Assembly: GCA_041165405.1 (NCBI GenBank)
Contig: JBEANL010000009.1
Coordinates: forward strand, 1 to 34,401
DNA from: Methylopumilus sp009926035
Lineage (GTDB): Bacteria; Pseudomonadota; Gammaproteobacteria; Burkholderiales; Methylophilaceae
Reading direction: 5' to 3'
DNA length: 34,401 nucleotides
Every line of letters starts with the position of its first letter. The stretch's first letter is position 1. A model generated the notes under the pieces. That model saw only the letters and a program-made list of their open reading frames with translations, searched no databases and was not told the origin of the DNA. The translations under genes and the position numbers were made by a program. This document shows, piece after piece, positions 17,572-24,878 of the stretch.

Positions 17572-18582
17572 AAGTATTTTTTTAATGATGGCAGGGATCG
17601 CCGCTCCTTCAATATTATTTAATGATAGCCAAGTGTGAGGCGTTTTTGAGCGCTGCAATTTTGCTTCAAGAACGCTATAGGTAATATCGAGTTTGAAATG
17701 TGTAAAAGTAGTTGAGGCTTTTAAATTTTTTTCTAACAAACTTGTTTCTAATCCAAAAGTTTTTTTAACCCATGCTTTAGGAGTGGTCGATGTATCTTCA
17801 AATTGAGGTAGTGACCAAAGTCCTCCCCATATGCCACCTTCAGGACGTTTAACAAGTAAAATCTCATCGTGATGTTTGATTATCACCATATGAGTACATT
17901 CTGTAGGTATCTTTTTTTTAGGACGAGGGACTGGCACAAGATGGACTTTATTCTTTTCAAATGCGAGGCAGGTTTTTTTTAAAGGACATAACCCACATTG
18001 TGGTTTTTTATTGCATATGGTCGCCCCTAAATCCATAAGCGCTTGTGTATAAGTATCAATGTTTTTATTTGGAAGAAGTGATGTCGCATAATCCCATAGT
18101 TTTTTTTCTATTTTAGGTAAGCCAGTCCACTCCGTAATTAAGAAATAACGACTTAAGACGCGCTTTACATTGCCATCAAGAATCGCTTTCTTTTGATTAA
18201 ATGAGAATGCAGCAATAGCCCCTGCAGTTGAACGTCCAATCCCAGGTATCTTTATCATCATGTCAAACTCAGATGGAAAACGACCGTCCATCTCATCGAT
18301 AATCATTTGTGCGCCTTCATGCAAAAAACGTGCACGTCGGTAATAACCTAAGCCACTCCATAACTGCATGACCTCTTCTTCATCAGCATGAGCTAATGCT
18401 TTGATCGTCGGAAATTTTTTCATGAAGCGATGGTAATAATCAATGACGGTTGCGACTTGTGTTTGTTGCAACATGATTTCAGAGACCCAAACCGAGTAGG
18501 GATCTTTAGATTGTTGCCAAGGTAAATGATGCCGACCTGACTTGGCATGCCAAGTAATTAGAAGGTCTGCAAATGACTTCAT
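17560..18582 (-). CDS. mutY: A/G-specific adenine DNA glycosylase
   Basis: MutY removes adenine mispaired with 8-oxoguanine. The 340-residue protein has the HhH-GPD core with catalytic E35 (SEIMLQQT), hairpin KIPGIGRSTAG (111-121) and catalytic D136 (LDGNV). The iron-sulfur ligands C190, C196, C199 and C205 follow, then a C-terminal NUDIX-like 8-oxoG recognition domain (about 225-335) containing GGIWGGLWSLPQFE. The first cluster loop is C-x5-C, one residue shorter than the C-x6-C of E. coli MutY. Its start codon overlaps the exoD stop by 4 bp, placing it last in the thiC-uppP-exoD-mutY string. Confidence 0.95.
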   Translation of the reverse strand: MKSFADLLITWHAKSGRHHLPWQQSKDPYSVWVSEIMLQQTQVATVIDYYHRFMKKFPTIKALAHADEEEVMQLWSGLGYYRRARFLHEGAQMIIDEMDGRFPSEFDMMIKIPGIGRSTAGAIAAFSFNQKKAILDGNVKRVLSRYFLITEWTGLPKIEKKLWDYATSLLPNKNIDTYTQALMDLGATICNKKPQCGLCPLKKTCLAFEKNKVHLVPVPRPKKKIPTECTHMVIIKHHDEILLVKRPEGGIWGGLWSLPQFEDTSTTPKAWVKKTFGLETSLLEKNLKASTTFTHFKLDITYSVLEAKLQRSKTPHTWLSLNNIEGAAIPAIIKKILSKV

Positions 18583-19232
18583 GAAACGAGTTGATGGAGC
18601 CAGTGGCTAAAATTATGGATGCCTTCTAACCCTAAAAGATAGAGACCTATAAAAAACGCAGCAAAATAAAGCATGGTAAAAAGAATCCAGAAGAATGCGA
18701 TCAAAATAAATAATCCATCTTTATGGAGCTGACCCAATGCACAAAATACAATGGCAAGTCCCGGGAAGAAATTATTTAATGGGAGTATGCCAAAGGGAAC
18801 AGCCATGAGGACACCTGAGAGAATAAGAATGAAGGCTTCAATCTGGATGCCTAGTGAACCACGAATTAATAAAGCCAAACGAGGTCTTGTAAACTTTTCA
18901 GTCCATTGAATAATTTTAATGGCAGCATTTGTAATGCGTCGCCAATTATCAGCGCTTAAAACAATCTCGTTTATTTTCTGAGGCAAATGCGGGGCGGTAT
19001 ACCCCCTTAAAATTTGCCAACCAAATGCGGCGAAAGTAACTCCTCCCAATACACTGATAGGGCCCACTGGGAAAGGCTGCATAAAAGGGAGCGCTAATAA
19101 AAAACTGATGAATGAAAATCCAAAATGATTGAGTGCTGACAAACCCTCTTCAATATTGACAGATTGACGTTCGGCTTTTTTAGCTATGCCATGAAGTTTC
19201 TCAATCAGTGCTCGATGGTTAGACATGATCAT
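18579..19232 (-). CDS. ExoD-family membrane protein
   Basis: This 217-residue membrane protein belongs to the ExoD family, named for a rhizobial exopolysaccharide gene. Conserved features visible are LPFMQPFPVGPISVLGG (about 43-59), FTRPRLALLIRG and the two C-terminal hydrophobic helices including PFGILPLNNFFPGLAIV. The molecular function is not known, and exopolysaccharide involvement is only suggestive. It overlaps mutY downstream and uppP upstream by 4 bp each, so it is translationally coupled to both. Confidence 0.85.
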   Translation of the reverse strand: MIMSNHRALIEKLHGIAKKAERQSVNIEEGLSALNHFGFSFISFLLALPFMQPFPVGPISVLGGVTFAAFGWQILRGYTAPHLPQKINEIVLSADNWRRITNAAIKIIQWTEKFTRPRLALLIRGSLGIQIEAFILILSGVLMAVPFGILPLNNFFPGLAIVFCALGQLHKDGLFILIAFFWILFTMLYFAAFFIGLYLLGLEGIHNFSHWLHQLVS

Positions 19233-20029
19233 CCACTAAAATAAATAAAAACGAGGATGCCAAAAATGATGCGATACCAGGCAAAAGAAATAAAAGTATG
19301 CGTTGCTACAAAACGAATAAAAATTTTGATCACAACATAAGCACTTAGAAATGCAGTGACAAAACCAATCGCAAAAATAGGTAAATCTTGCATGGTTAAA
19401 TCTTGAAAGTTTTTGAGTAAATCAAAGAGTGATGCTGCTGCAATAACAGGAATGGCTAAATAAAAAGAAAATTCAGTGGCTGTTTTGCGATTAAGCCCTG
19501 TGAGCATACCACCCATAATGGTTGCCGCTGCTCTAGAAACTCCAGGAATTAAAGATAAGCATTGTGCACAACCAATTTTAAAAGCTTGCATCATGCTGAT
19601 ATCGTTTGTAGCCTTTGTATTAATTCTCAAGGGACGTTTTTCAATCGTTATCATGACAACACCACCTAATATGAGTGCGAGTGATACATAAAGTGGTGAA
19701 AATAAATAAGCTTTAATTGCTTTGTGAAATAAAAGGCCTAAGATCGCTGCTGGTAAAAATGCAATGAAGAGACGCAAGACAAAGTTTTGTGAGGTTTTAT
19801 CATGAAGTGCATTGCTTGCTACCTTGAAAAGTGTTTTGCGATATTCGACGACAATGGCCAAAATCGACCCTAACTGAATAAAGATCTCAAAAACATTCGC
19901 AGATGTTTGGTTAAATTTTAAAAGCTCAGCTGCAATAATTAAATGGCCCGTAGAGCTCACTGGTAAAAATTCGGTGGCTCCCTCGATAAGGCCTAAAATG
20001 AAACTCGAAAAATAAAGTGAGAGATCCAT
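19229..20029 (-). CDS. uppP: Undecaprenyl-diphosphatase
   Basis: UppP (BacA) dephosphorylates undecaprenyl pyrophosphate at the inner membrane, recycling the lipid carrier for peptidoglycan and O-antigen. It has 266 residues and about eight helices. The two active-site segments are EGATEFLPVSSTGH (16-29) and PGVSRAAATI (162-171, with R166). Its ATG directly abuts the thiC stop, so translation is likely coupled to thiC and the gene probably lies under the TPP riboswitch unless an internal promoter exists inside thiC. Confidence 0.95.
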   Translation of the reverse strand: MDLSLYFSSFILGLIEGATEFLPVSSTGHLIIAAELLKFNQTSANVFEIFIQLGSILAIVVEYRKTLFKVASNALHDKTSQNFVLRLFIAFLPAAILGLLFHKAIKAYLFSPLYVSLALILGGVVMITIEKRPLRINTKATNDISMMQAFKIGCAQCLSLIPGVSRAAATIMGGMLTGLNRKTATEFSFYLAIPVIAAASLFDLLKNFQDLTMQDLPIFAIGFVTAFLSAYVVIKIFIRFVATHTFISFAWYRIIFGILVFIYFSG

Positions 20030-21925
20030 TTATGTTTTTTGGTAGATCTCAACACCCTTCTTAATGAACTCAATCGATTTTTCTTCCATACCTTTTTTCA
20101 AAGCCTCATCCTCTTTCATGCCTTTAGATGCTGCATAGTCTCTGACATCTTGTGTAATTTTCATAGAGCAGAAATGAGGGCCGCACATCGAACAGAAATG
20201 TGCTTGTTTAGCACCTTCTTGCGGAAGTGTTTCATCATGGAATTCTTTTGCTTTTTCAGGATCTAAACCTAAATTAAATTGATCTTCCCAGCGGAATTCA
20301 AAACGTGCTTTGGATAGTGCGTTGTCACGAATTTGTGCGCCTGGATGGCCTTTTGCAAGATCGGCAGCGTGCGCTGCAATCTTATAAGTAATGATACCTA
20401 CTCTCACATCTTCTTTGTCAGGTAACCCTAGATGCTCTTTAGGTGTGACGTAACATAACATAGCACAACCATACCAACCAATCATTGCAGCACCAATACC
20501 TGATGTGATGTGATCATAACCTGGAGCAATATCTGTGGTGAGAGGCCCTAATGTATAAAAGGGAGCCTCGCCACAATGCTCAAGTTGAAGATCCATATTT
20601 TCTTTAATAAGATGCATTGGGACATGGCCTGGACCTTCGATCATACATTGCACATCATGCTTCCATGCAATTTGTGTGAGTTCACCCAATGTCTTGAGTT
20701 CTGCAAATTGTGCTTCATCATTCGCATCATAAATAGAGCCGGGTCTTAAGCCATCGCCTAAACTGAAACTGACATCATAAGCTTTCATGATTTCGCAAAT
20801 TTCTTCGAAGTGCGTGTAGAGGAAAGATTCTTGATGATGCGCTAAACACCATTTCGCCATAATCGAGCCGCCGCGACTCACAATACCAGTCATACGTTTT
20901 GCGGTCATAGGAATATAACTTAATCTGACCCCTGCATGAATCGTAAAATAATCCACACCTTGTTCTGCTTGTTCAATGAGTGTGTCTTTAAAAATTTCCC
21001 AAGTGAGATCTTCCGCTTTACCATCCACTTTTTCGAGCGCTTGATAAATAGGGACCGTACCAATAGGGACTGGACTATTGCGAATAATCCATTCACGTGT
21101 TTCATGAATGTTTTTACCTGTGGACAAATCCATGACTGTATCTGCACCCCAACGTGTACCCCACACCATTTTTTCTACTTCTTCGCTAATGCTAGAACCT
21201 AATGCTGAGTTACCGATGTTGGCATTAATTTTGACTAAGAAATTTCGGCCAATAATCATCGGCTCTGTTTCAGGATGATTAATGTTGGCAGGAATGATGG
21301 CACGACCACGTGCCACTTCATCCCTTACGAATTCTGGTGTAATGAGTTTAGGAATCGCTGCATTAAAATCATGACCTGGATGTTGTGTTTGTAAAAATGC
21401 AGACATGCCTTCACGTCTTTGATTTTCTCGAATAGCAATGTATTCCATTTCAGGCGTCACAATACCTTGTTTCGCATAGTGCATTTGAGAAACATTTTTA
21501 CCTGCCTTAGCACGACGCGGTTGTCTTAATAAATTAAAACGCATTTTAGTGAGTTCAGGATTTGTTTTACGCTCGTGCCCGTAAAGAGAAGTTGGGCCCT
21601 CTAAAAATTCGGTGTCATTTCTTTCGTCAATCCATTTGGATCTTAATGAAGGGAGTCCGTTACGAATATCAATTTGATAGTCAGGATCGGTATAAGGACC
21701 TGAGGTGTCATACACCATGACTGGTGGATTTTTTTCAGCACCAAATGATGAAGGTGTATCGGATAAAGAGATTTCCCTAAAAGGGACTTTTAAATCAGGA
21801 CGCGAACCTGTGATGTAGACTTTCTTCGATTTTGCAAAAGGTTTGAGCGCTTCAGGATCGAGTGAAGCTGTTTCGTTTAAAAATTGATCGATATTTTTTT
21901 GTAATTGTTTATCGGTCGCGTTCAT
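20030..21925 (-). CDS. thiC: Phosphomethylpyrimidine synthase
   Basis: This radical-SAM enzyme converts 5-aminoimidazole ribotide to HMP phosphate, the pyrimidine half of thiamine. It has 631 residues, full length for the proteobacterial form with its N-terminal extension. The C-terminal iron-sulfur motif CSMCGPHFC has ligands C578, C581 and C586. The core includes FTIHAGVRL, MIEGPGHVPMH and YTLGPLTTDIAPGYDH. Start ATG 21925 follows AAGGAGTAACTC. A TPP riboswitch lies about 50 bases upstream. The pathway partners thiS and thiG are at 30.5-31.5 kb on the other strand. Confidence 0.98.
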   Translation of the reverse strand: MNATDKQLQKNIDQFLNETASLDPEALKPFAKSKKVYITGSRPDLKVPFREISLSDTPSSFGAEKNPPVMVYDTSGPYTDPDYQIDIRNGLPSLRSKWIDERNDTEFLEGPTSLYGHERKTNPELTKMRFNLLRQPRRAKAGKNVSQMHYAKQGIVTPEMEYIAIRENQRREGMSAFLQTQHPGHDFNAAIPKLITPEFVRDEVARGRAIIPANINHPETEPMIIGRNFLVKINANIGNSALGSSISEEVEKMVWGTRWGADTVMDLSTGKNIHETREWIIRNSPVPIGTVPIYQALEKVDGKAEDLTWEIFKDTLIEQAEQGVDYFTIHAGVRLSYIPMTAKRMTGIVSRGGSIMAKWCLAHHQESFLYTHFEEICEIMKAYDVSFSLGDGLRPGSIYDANDEAQFAELKTLGELTQIAWKHDVQCMIEGPGHVPMHLIKENMDLQLEHCGEAPFYTLGPLTTDIAPGYDHITSGIGAAMIGWYGCAMLCYVTPKEHLGLPDKEDVRVGIITYKIAAHAADLAKGHPGAQIRDNALSKARFEFRWEDQFNLGLDPEKAKEFHDETLPQEGAKQAHFCSMCGPHFCSMKITQDVRDYAASKGMKEDEALKKGMEEKSIEFIKKGVEIYQKT

Positions 21926-21975
21926 GAGTTACTCCTTAAATTTTTTTCTCATACCGTAAGGAGTCTTTTTAGAGG

Positions 21976-22062
21976 ACGCATTCCCTACGGCGGCACTACC
22001 CGCATCAGGTTCAAAGGGTTTTTCTCACCATCATCAAGATGGACCCCTAGCACTCCATAAAA
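21976..22062 (-). promoter_or_regulatory. TPP (THI-box) riboswitch before thiC
   Basis: On the minus strand, GTGCTAGGGGTCC leads into a small stem and then GTGAGAAAAACCC, which is the TGAGA core of the pyrimidine sensor helix. TTTGAACCTGATGCGGGTAGTGCCGCCGTAGGGAA then matches the conserved CCTGAT...GCGTAGGGA block of the THI element in the correct order. It binds thiamine pyrophosphate and shuts off expression. The thiC ribosome binding site lies roughly 40 bases beyond, so translational control is plausible. A TCTTTTT-like run follows the aptamer (CTAAAAAGACTCC) and could be part of the expression platform. Confidence 0.95.
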
Positions 22063-22136
22063 TTACGCGAAACCCCCATGAAATGCAAGTTAGATTTATA
22101 TTTTATCTAGATCAAAACGATGAACTTTTCTTTGGT

Positions 22137-22142
22137 TATAAT
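22137..22142 (+). promoter_or_regulatory. -10 element for the isoaspartyl methyltransferase-like gene
   Basis: A perfect TATAAT lies 13 bases before the preferred ATG at 22155. The expected RNA start would be about 22149, leaving a leader of only a few bases. No good -35 or Shine-Dalgarno is visible, so the call rests on the -10 alone. Confidence 0.45.
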
Positions 22143-22154
22143 GTGAATAAAACT

Positions 22155-22808
22155 ATGAATACCATCGAACAACATCGTTTCAATATGATTGAGCAGCAAA
22201 TTCGCACCTGGGAAGTCTTGGACCCCGAAGTGCTTAATCTCCTTCATCAAGTGCCGCGAGAAAAATTTGTACCGAGTGCCTACCAGGGTGTCGCTTTTGC
22301 AGATACTGAAATTCCTTTGCACGACGATGTACGCATGCTGGCACCTAAATTAGAAGCAAGACTCATTCAATCTTTATCACTTCAAAAACAAGATCACGTC
22401 TTAGTCGTAGGTTCGGGGAGTGGTTACCTCACAGCACTTGCGGCAAGTTTAGTTAAAAGTGTGGTATCAGTCGATATTGATCCTTATTTCACAAAACTCG
22501 CTAAACAAAACTGTCAAAAATTAAAAATTAACAATATTACATTTGTGACAGGTGACGGCTCATTAGGCTGGAAAAAAAATCAACCTTATGACGCAATTCT
22601 TTTTGCAGGCTCTTTGCCTCAATTGCCTGAAAGTATTCGCAATCAATTAAACGTCAATGGAAGATTGTTAGCTATTTTAGGCGAAGCTCCTTCGATGCAT
22701 GCTACGTTAATTACAAAAATAGACAACAAGGATTTTGAAGAAGAAATTTTATTTGAAACAGTAGTGCCACCTTTACATGTGAAACGTGAAAACACTTTTG
22801 TGTTTTAG
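22155..22808 (+). CDS. Protein-L-isoaspartate O-methyltransferase family protein
   Basis: This SAM-dependent methyltransferase fold has 217 residues. The family opening is FNMIEQQIRTWEVLD, then PREKFVP. The SAM-binding motif I is VVGSGSGYLTALAA. An in-frame ATG at 22083 would add 24 residues (QVRFIFY...), but those lie across a TATAAT promoter element and do not resemble the family, so I choose 22155. True Pcm enzymes repair isoaspartate, but this subgroup is often near outer-membrane efflux genes and may not be active. The gene overlaps the next by up to 1 bp, forming a two-gene operon. Confidence 0.85.
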   Translation: MNTIEQHRFNMIEQQIRTWEVLDPEVLNLLHQVPREKFVPSAYQGVAFADTEIPLHDDVRMLAPKLEARLIQSLSLQKQDHVLVVGSGSGYLTALAASLVKSVVSVDIDPYFTKLAKQNCQKLKINNITFVTGDGSLGWKKNQPYDAILFAGSLPQLPESIRNQLNVNGRLLAILGEAPSMHATLITKIDNKDFEEEILFETVVPPLHVKRENTFVF

Positions 22809-22813
22809 TGATC

Positions 22814-23359
22814 ATGATCAATGACCTACTTTTAAGTCAGCTCGTCATTATTGATATCCAAGATAAACTTGTCGATGTCATGCCCAAAAGTGAAATCAAA
22901 AAAGTCATTGATGCAACAACTACCCTTATTCAAGCCGCGAACATTTTAGAAGTGCCTTACCTTCATACTGAGCAATATCCTAAAGGATTAGGCTCAACAG
23001 TTAAAAAATTAAAATCATTACTATCCAATCCACCAATTGAAAAAAAAGCATTCTCATGTCTTGATGAACCTCAATTTAAAAGTCATTTAGTTAAATCAAG
23101 ACCACAAGTTATTTTATGTGGATTAGAAACACATATTTGTATTTTACAAACTGCATTAGCTTTGAAGGAATCTGACAAGGAAGTGTTTGTGGTGGAAGAT
23201 GCCACACTCTCAAGGTCGGGTCTTCACCATGAAAACGCGATTGCGCGATTAAGATCCGAAGGTGTTGTGATTACAAATACAGAATCAGTTATTTTTGAGT
23301 GGTTACGTGTAGCTGAAGGCGATCACTTTAAAACGATTAGTAAACTTATCAAATCCTAG
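22814..23359 (+). CDS. Isochorismatase-family hydrolase (YcaC/nicotinamidase-like)
   Basis: This small cysteine hydrolase of the isochorismatase superfamily has 181 residues from the ATG at 22814, and an in-frame GTG at 22808 would add two. The catalytic triad is visible. D14 is in VIIDIQDKL, the lysine is expected near YPKGLGSTV or KK-rich positions about 50-60, and the cysteine is in GLETHICILQT. The subset without further domains hydrolyses various amides, and the substrate cannot be told. Its 3' end overlaps waaA by 11 bp in convergent orientation. Confidence 0.85.
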   Translation: MINDLLLSQLVIIDIQDKLVDVMPKSEIKKVIDATTTLIQAANILEVPYLHTEQYPKGLGSTVKKLKSLLSNPPIEKKAFSCLDEPQFKSHLVKSRPQVILCGLETHICILQTALALKESDKEVFVVEDATLSRSGLHHENAIARLRSEGVVITNTESVIFEWLRVAEGDHFKTISKLIKS

Positions 23360-24614
23360 ATTTAATTTTATTTAAGATCTTTAATGTCGCACCTTGGTGT
23401 GAAATTACCATGTCGTTACAAGATTTTTTCATTTTTAATTGAGAAGATGATTTGAGCATGCGAGGTAATACTTTTTCTAATTCATCGAGTGTTTGAATTC
23501 TAATTCCTGCACCTAATCGAATTGCTTCATCAGATACATCATGAAAATTATAAGTGTGAGGACCTAAAATCACAGGTACTTTCATCGCCATCGATTCAAT
23601 AAGATTCTGCCCACCATAAGGGAGTATCGTGCCACCCATCAGTGCGATATTAGCTAAACTGTAATAGCTATACATCTCACCCATGGAGTCACCTAAAATA
23701 AATTGATAAGGTTTAGCTATTATTTTTTTATCACTTCGTTTGATAAAAGGAACATGATATTTTTTTAATAACAATTCAACTTCTTGAAATCGTTGTGGAT
23801 GACGCGGTACAAAAATCGTGACGAGATTTTTAATTTGAAGTTTTAATAAACTTTGTAAAATCACTTCTTCTTCATCTTGTCTTGAACTAGCAATCAAAAG
23901 TACTGATTGATTTTTTAAGTGTAAATGTTTTTTAAGCGTGACACTTTTTGATTTGGTATCACGAGGGGGTTTAACATCAAATTTTAAATTACCCATCACT
24001 TCAACATTAGCTGCACCAAGGGATTCAAAGCGCTTTGCGTCAATGATTGTTTGCGCTAATACACCTTTTAATTCTTGCAAAGAGGTTTTGATAAGAAGTG
24101 AAATCTTTTTATAAAGTTGAAATGATTTTTCAGATAAGCGTGCATTCACTAAATAAAGTGGAATCGATTTTTGGTGTGCTTGATGAATCAAATTAAACCA
24201 AAGTTCTGTTTCAAGTAAGAGGCCTAATTCAGGTTTGAATGTATTTAAAAATCTTTGAGTAGCATCAACCGTATCGAAAGGAAGGTAGATACGGTTGATA
24301 CGAACATTTTTAATGTCGATTGATGTTGCACGCCCTGTCGGCGTGCCATGTGTTATGAGCAAATGATGATGCGGATATTTTTTTAAAAAAAGTTTGATGA
24401 ATGGAATCGCAGCTTTGGTTTCACCTACAGAAACAGCATGAATCCAGAGTGTTTTTCGTTTCTCCCAGATTTTTCTTGTAGAAGCATCATAAAAACCATA
24501 ACGCTCACTCCAATGTTTTAAGTAGTCAGGTTGCTTAAACCCTCGATAAATCAGCTTAATTACGGTGAAAGGGAGAAGAAAGTAGACTAAAAGACTATAG
24601 AAAAAGCGAATCAT
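23349..24614 (-). CDS. waaA: 3-deoxy-D-manno-octulosonic acid (KDO) transferase
   Basis: WaaA (KdtA) adds KDO to lipid IVA at the cytosolic face of the inner membrane, so the cell makes LPS. The 421-residue protein has an N-terminal membrane anchor (about 3-24), then the acceptor domain with WIHAVSVGET (E65 is the family's catalytic base) and TPTGRA. The C-terminal GT-B nucleotide-sugar domain contains GSSRQDEE-like ASSRQDEE, FVPRHPQRF, GDSMGEM and GQNLIE. It is a monocistronic minus-strand gene with a 264-bp gap to the nrdJ genes. Confidence 0.95.
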   Translation of the reverse strand: MIRFFYSLLVYFLLPFTVIKLIYRGFKQPDYLKHWSERYGFYDASTRKIWEKRKTLWIHAVSVGETKAAIPFIKLFLKKYPHHHLLITHGTPTGRATSIDIKNVRINRIYLPFDTVDATQRFLNTFKPELGLLLETELWFNLIHQAHQKSIPLYLVNARLSEKSFQLYKKISLLIKTSLQELKGVLAQTIIDAKRFESLGAANVEVMGNLKFDVKPPRDTKSKSVTLKKHLHLKNQSVLLIASSRQDEEEVILQSLLKLQIKNLVTIFVPRHPQRFQEVELLLKKYHVPFIKRSDKKIIAKPYQFILGDSMGEMYSYYSLANIALMGGTILPYGGQNLIESMAMKVPVILGPHTYNFHDVSDEAIRLGAGIRIQTLDELEKVLPRMLKSSSQLKMKKSCNDMVISHQGATLKILNKIKSRI

Positions 24615-24750
24615 AAGGATATTTTCGCATAAACCATCTTGATGAACTTGTGTTTAATTTATTTTTCATGAAAGGTCTTGCTTAAGTTTTAAAAATTAAT
24701 CTCGGAAAATAGGGGTTAACTTTTGCTCTAAATTTGTGCATATATTTCAA

Positions 24751-24779
24751 TTGACGGACTACTAGACCATGGATAATAT
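24751..24779 (+). promoter_or_regulatory. Sigma70 promoter of nrdJa-nrdJb
   Basis: TTGACG, a 17-base spacer and TAATAT form a near-consensus sigma70 promoter. The transcript would begin near 24786, leaving a leader of about 93 bases that ends in AGGGGAAATTC before the ATG at 24879. This is the clearest promoter in the window. Confidence 0.8.
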
Positions 24780-24785
24780 GTTCAC

Positions 24786-24809
24786 AAAACCACTATATCT
24801 TGTGGTTTT
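24786..24809 (+). promoter_or_regulatory. NrdR-like box at the predicted transcript start
   Basis: AAAACCAC-TATATCTT-GTGGTTTT is a perfect 8-bp dyad. Its centre, CACTATATCTTGTG, fits the NrdR-box consensus (ACACwATATmTwGTGT). NrdR represses ribonucleotide reductase genes when dATP is high. A canonical partner box about 31 bp away is not apparent. Confidence 0.7.
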
Positions 24810-24878
24810 AGGCAAAATACCATCTTGCAGCCAATTTAGTAATAAAACATATAAAAAAGAATAATTCAGGGGAAATTC

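Noticed and set aside
20920..21202. Overlapping frames on both strands inside thiC
   Set aside because: thiC is unmistakable across this stretch, so these are out-of-frame shadows.
24734..24750. Second NrdR-like box (TTGTGCATATATTTCAA)
   Set aside because: It is only a partial match and lies about 56 bp from the strong box, not the usual 31 or so.
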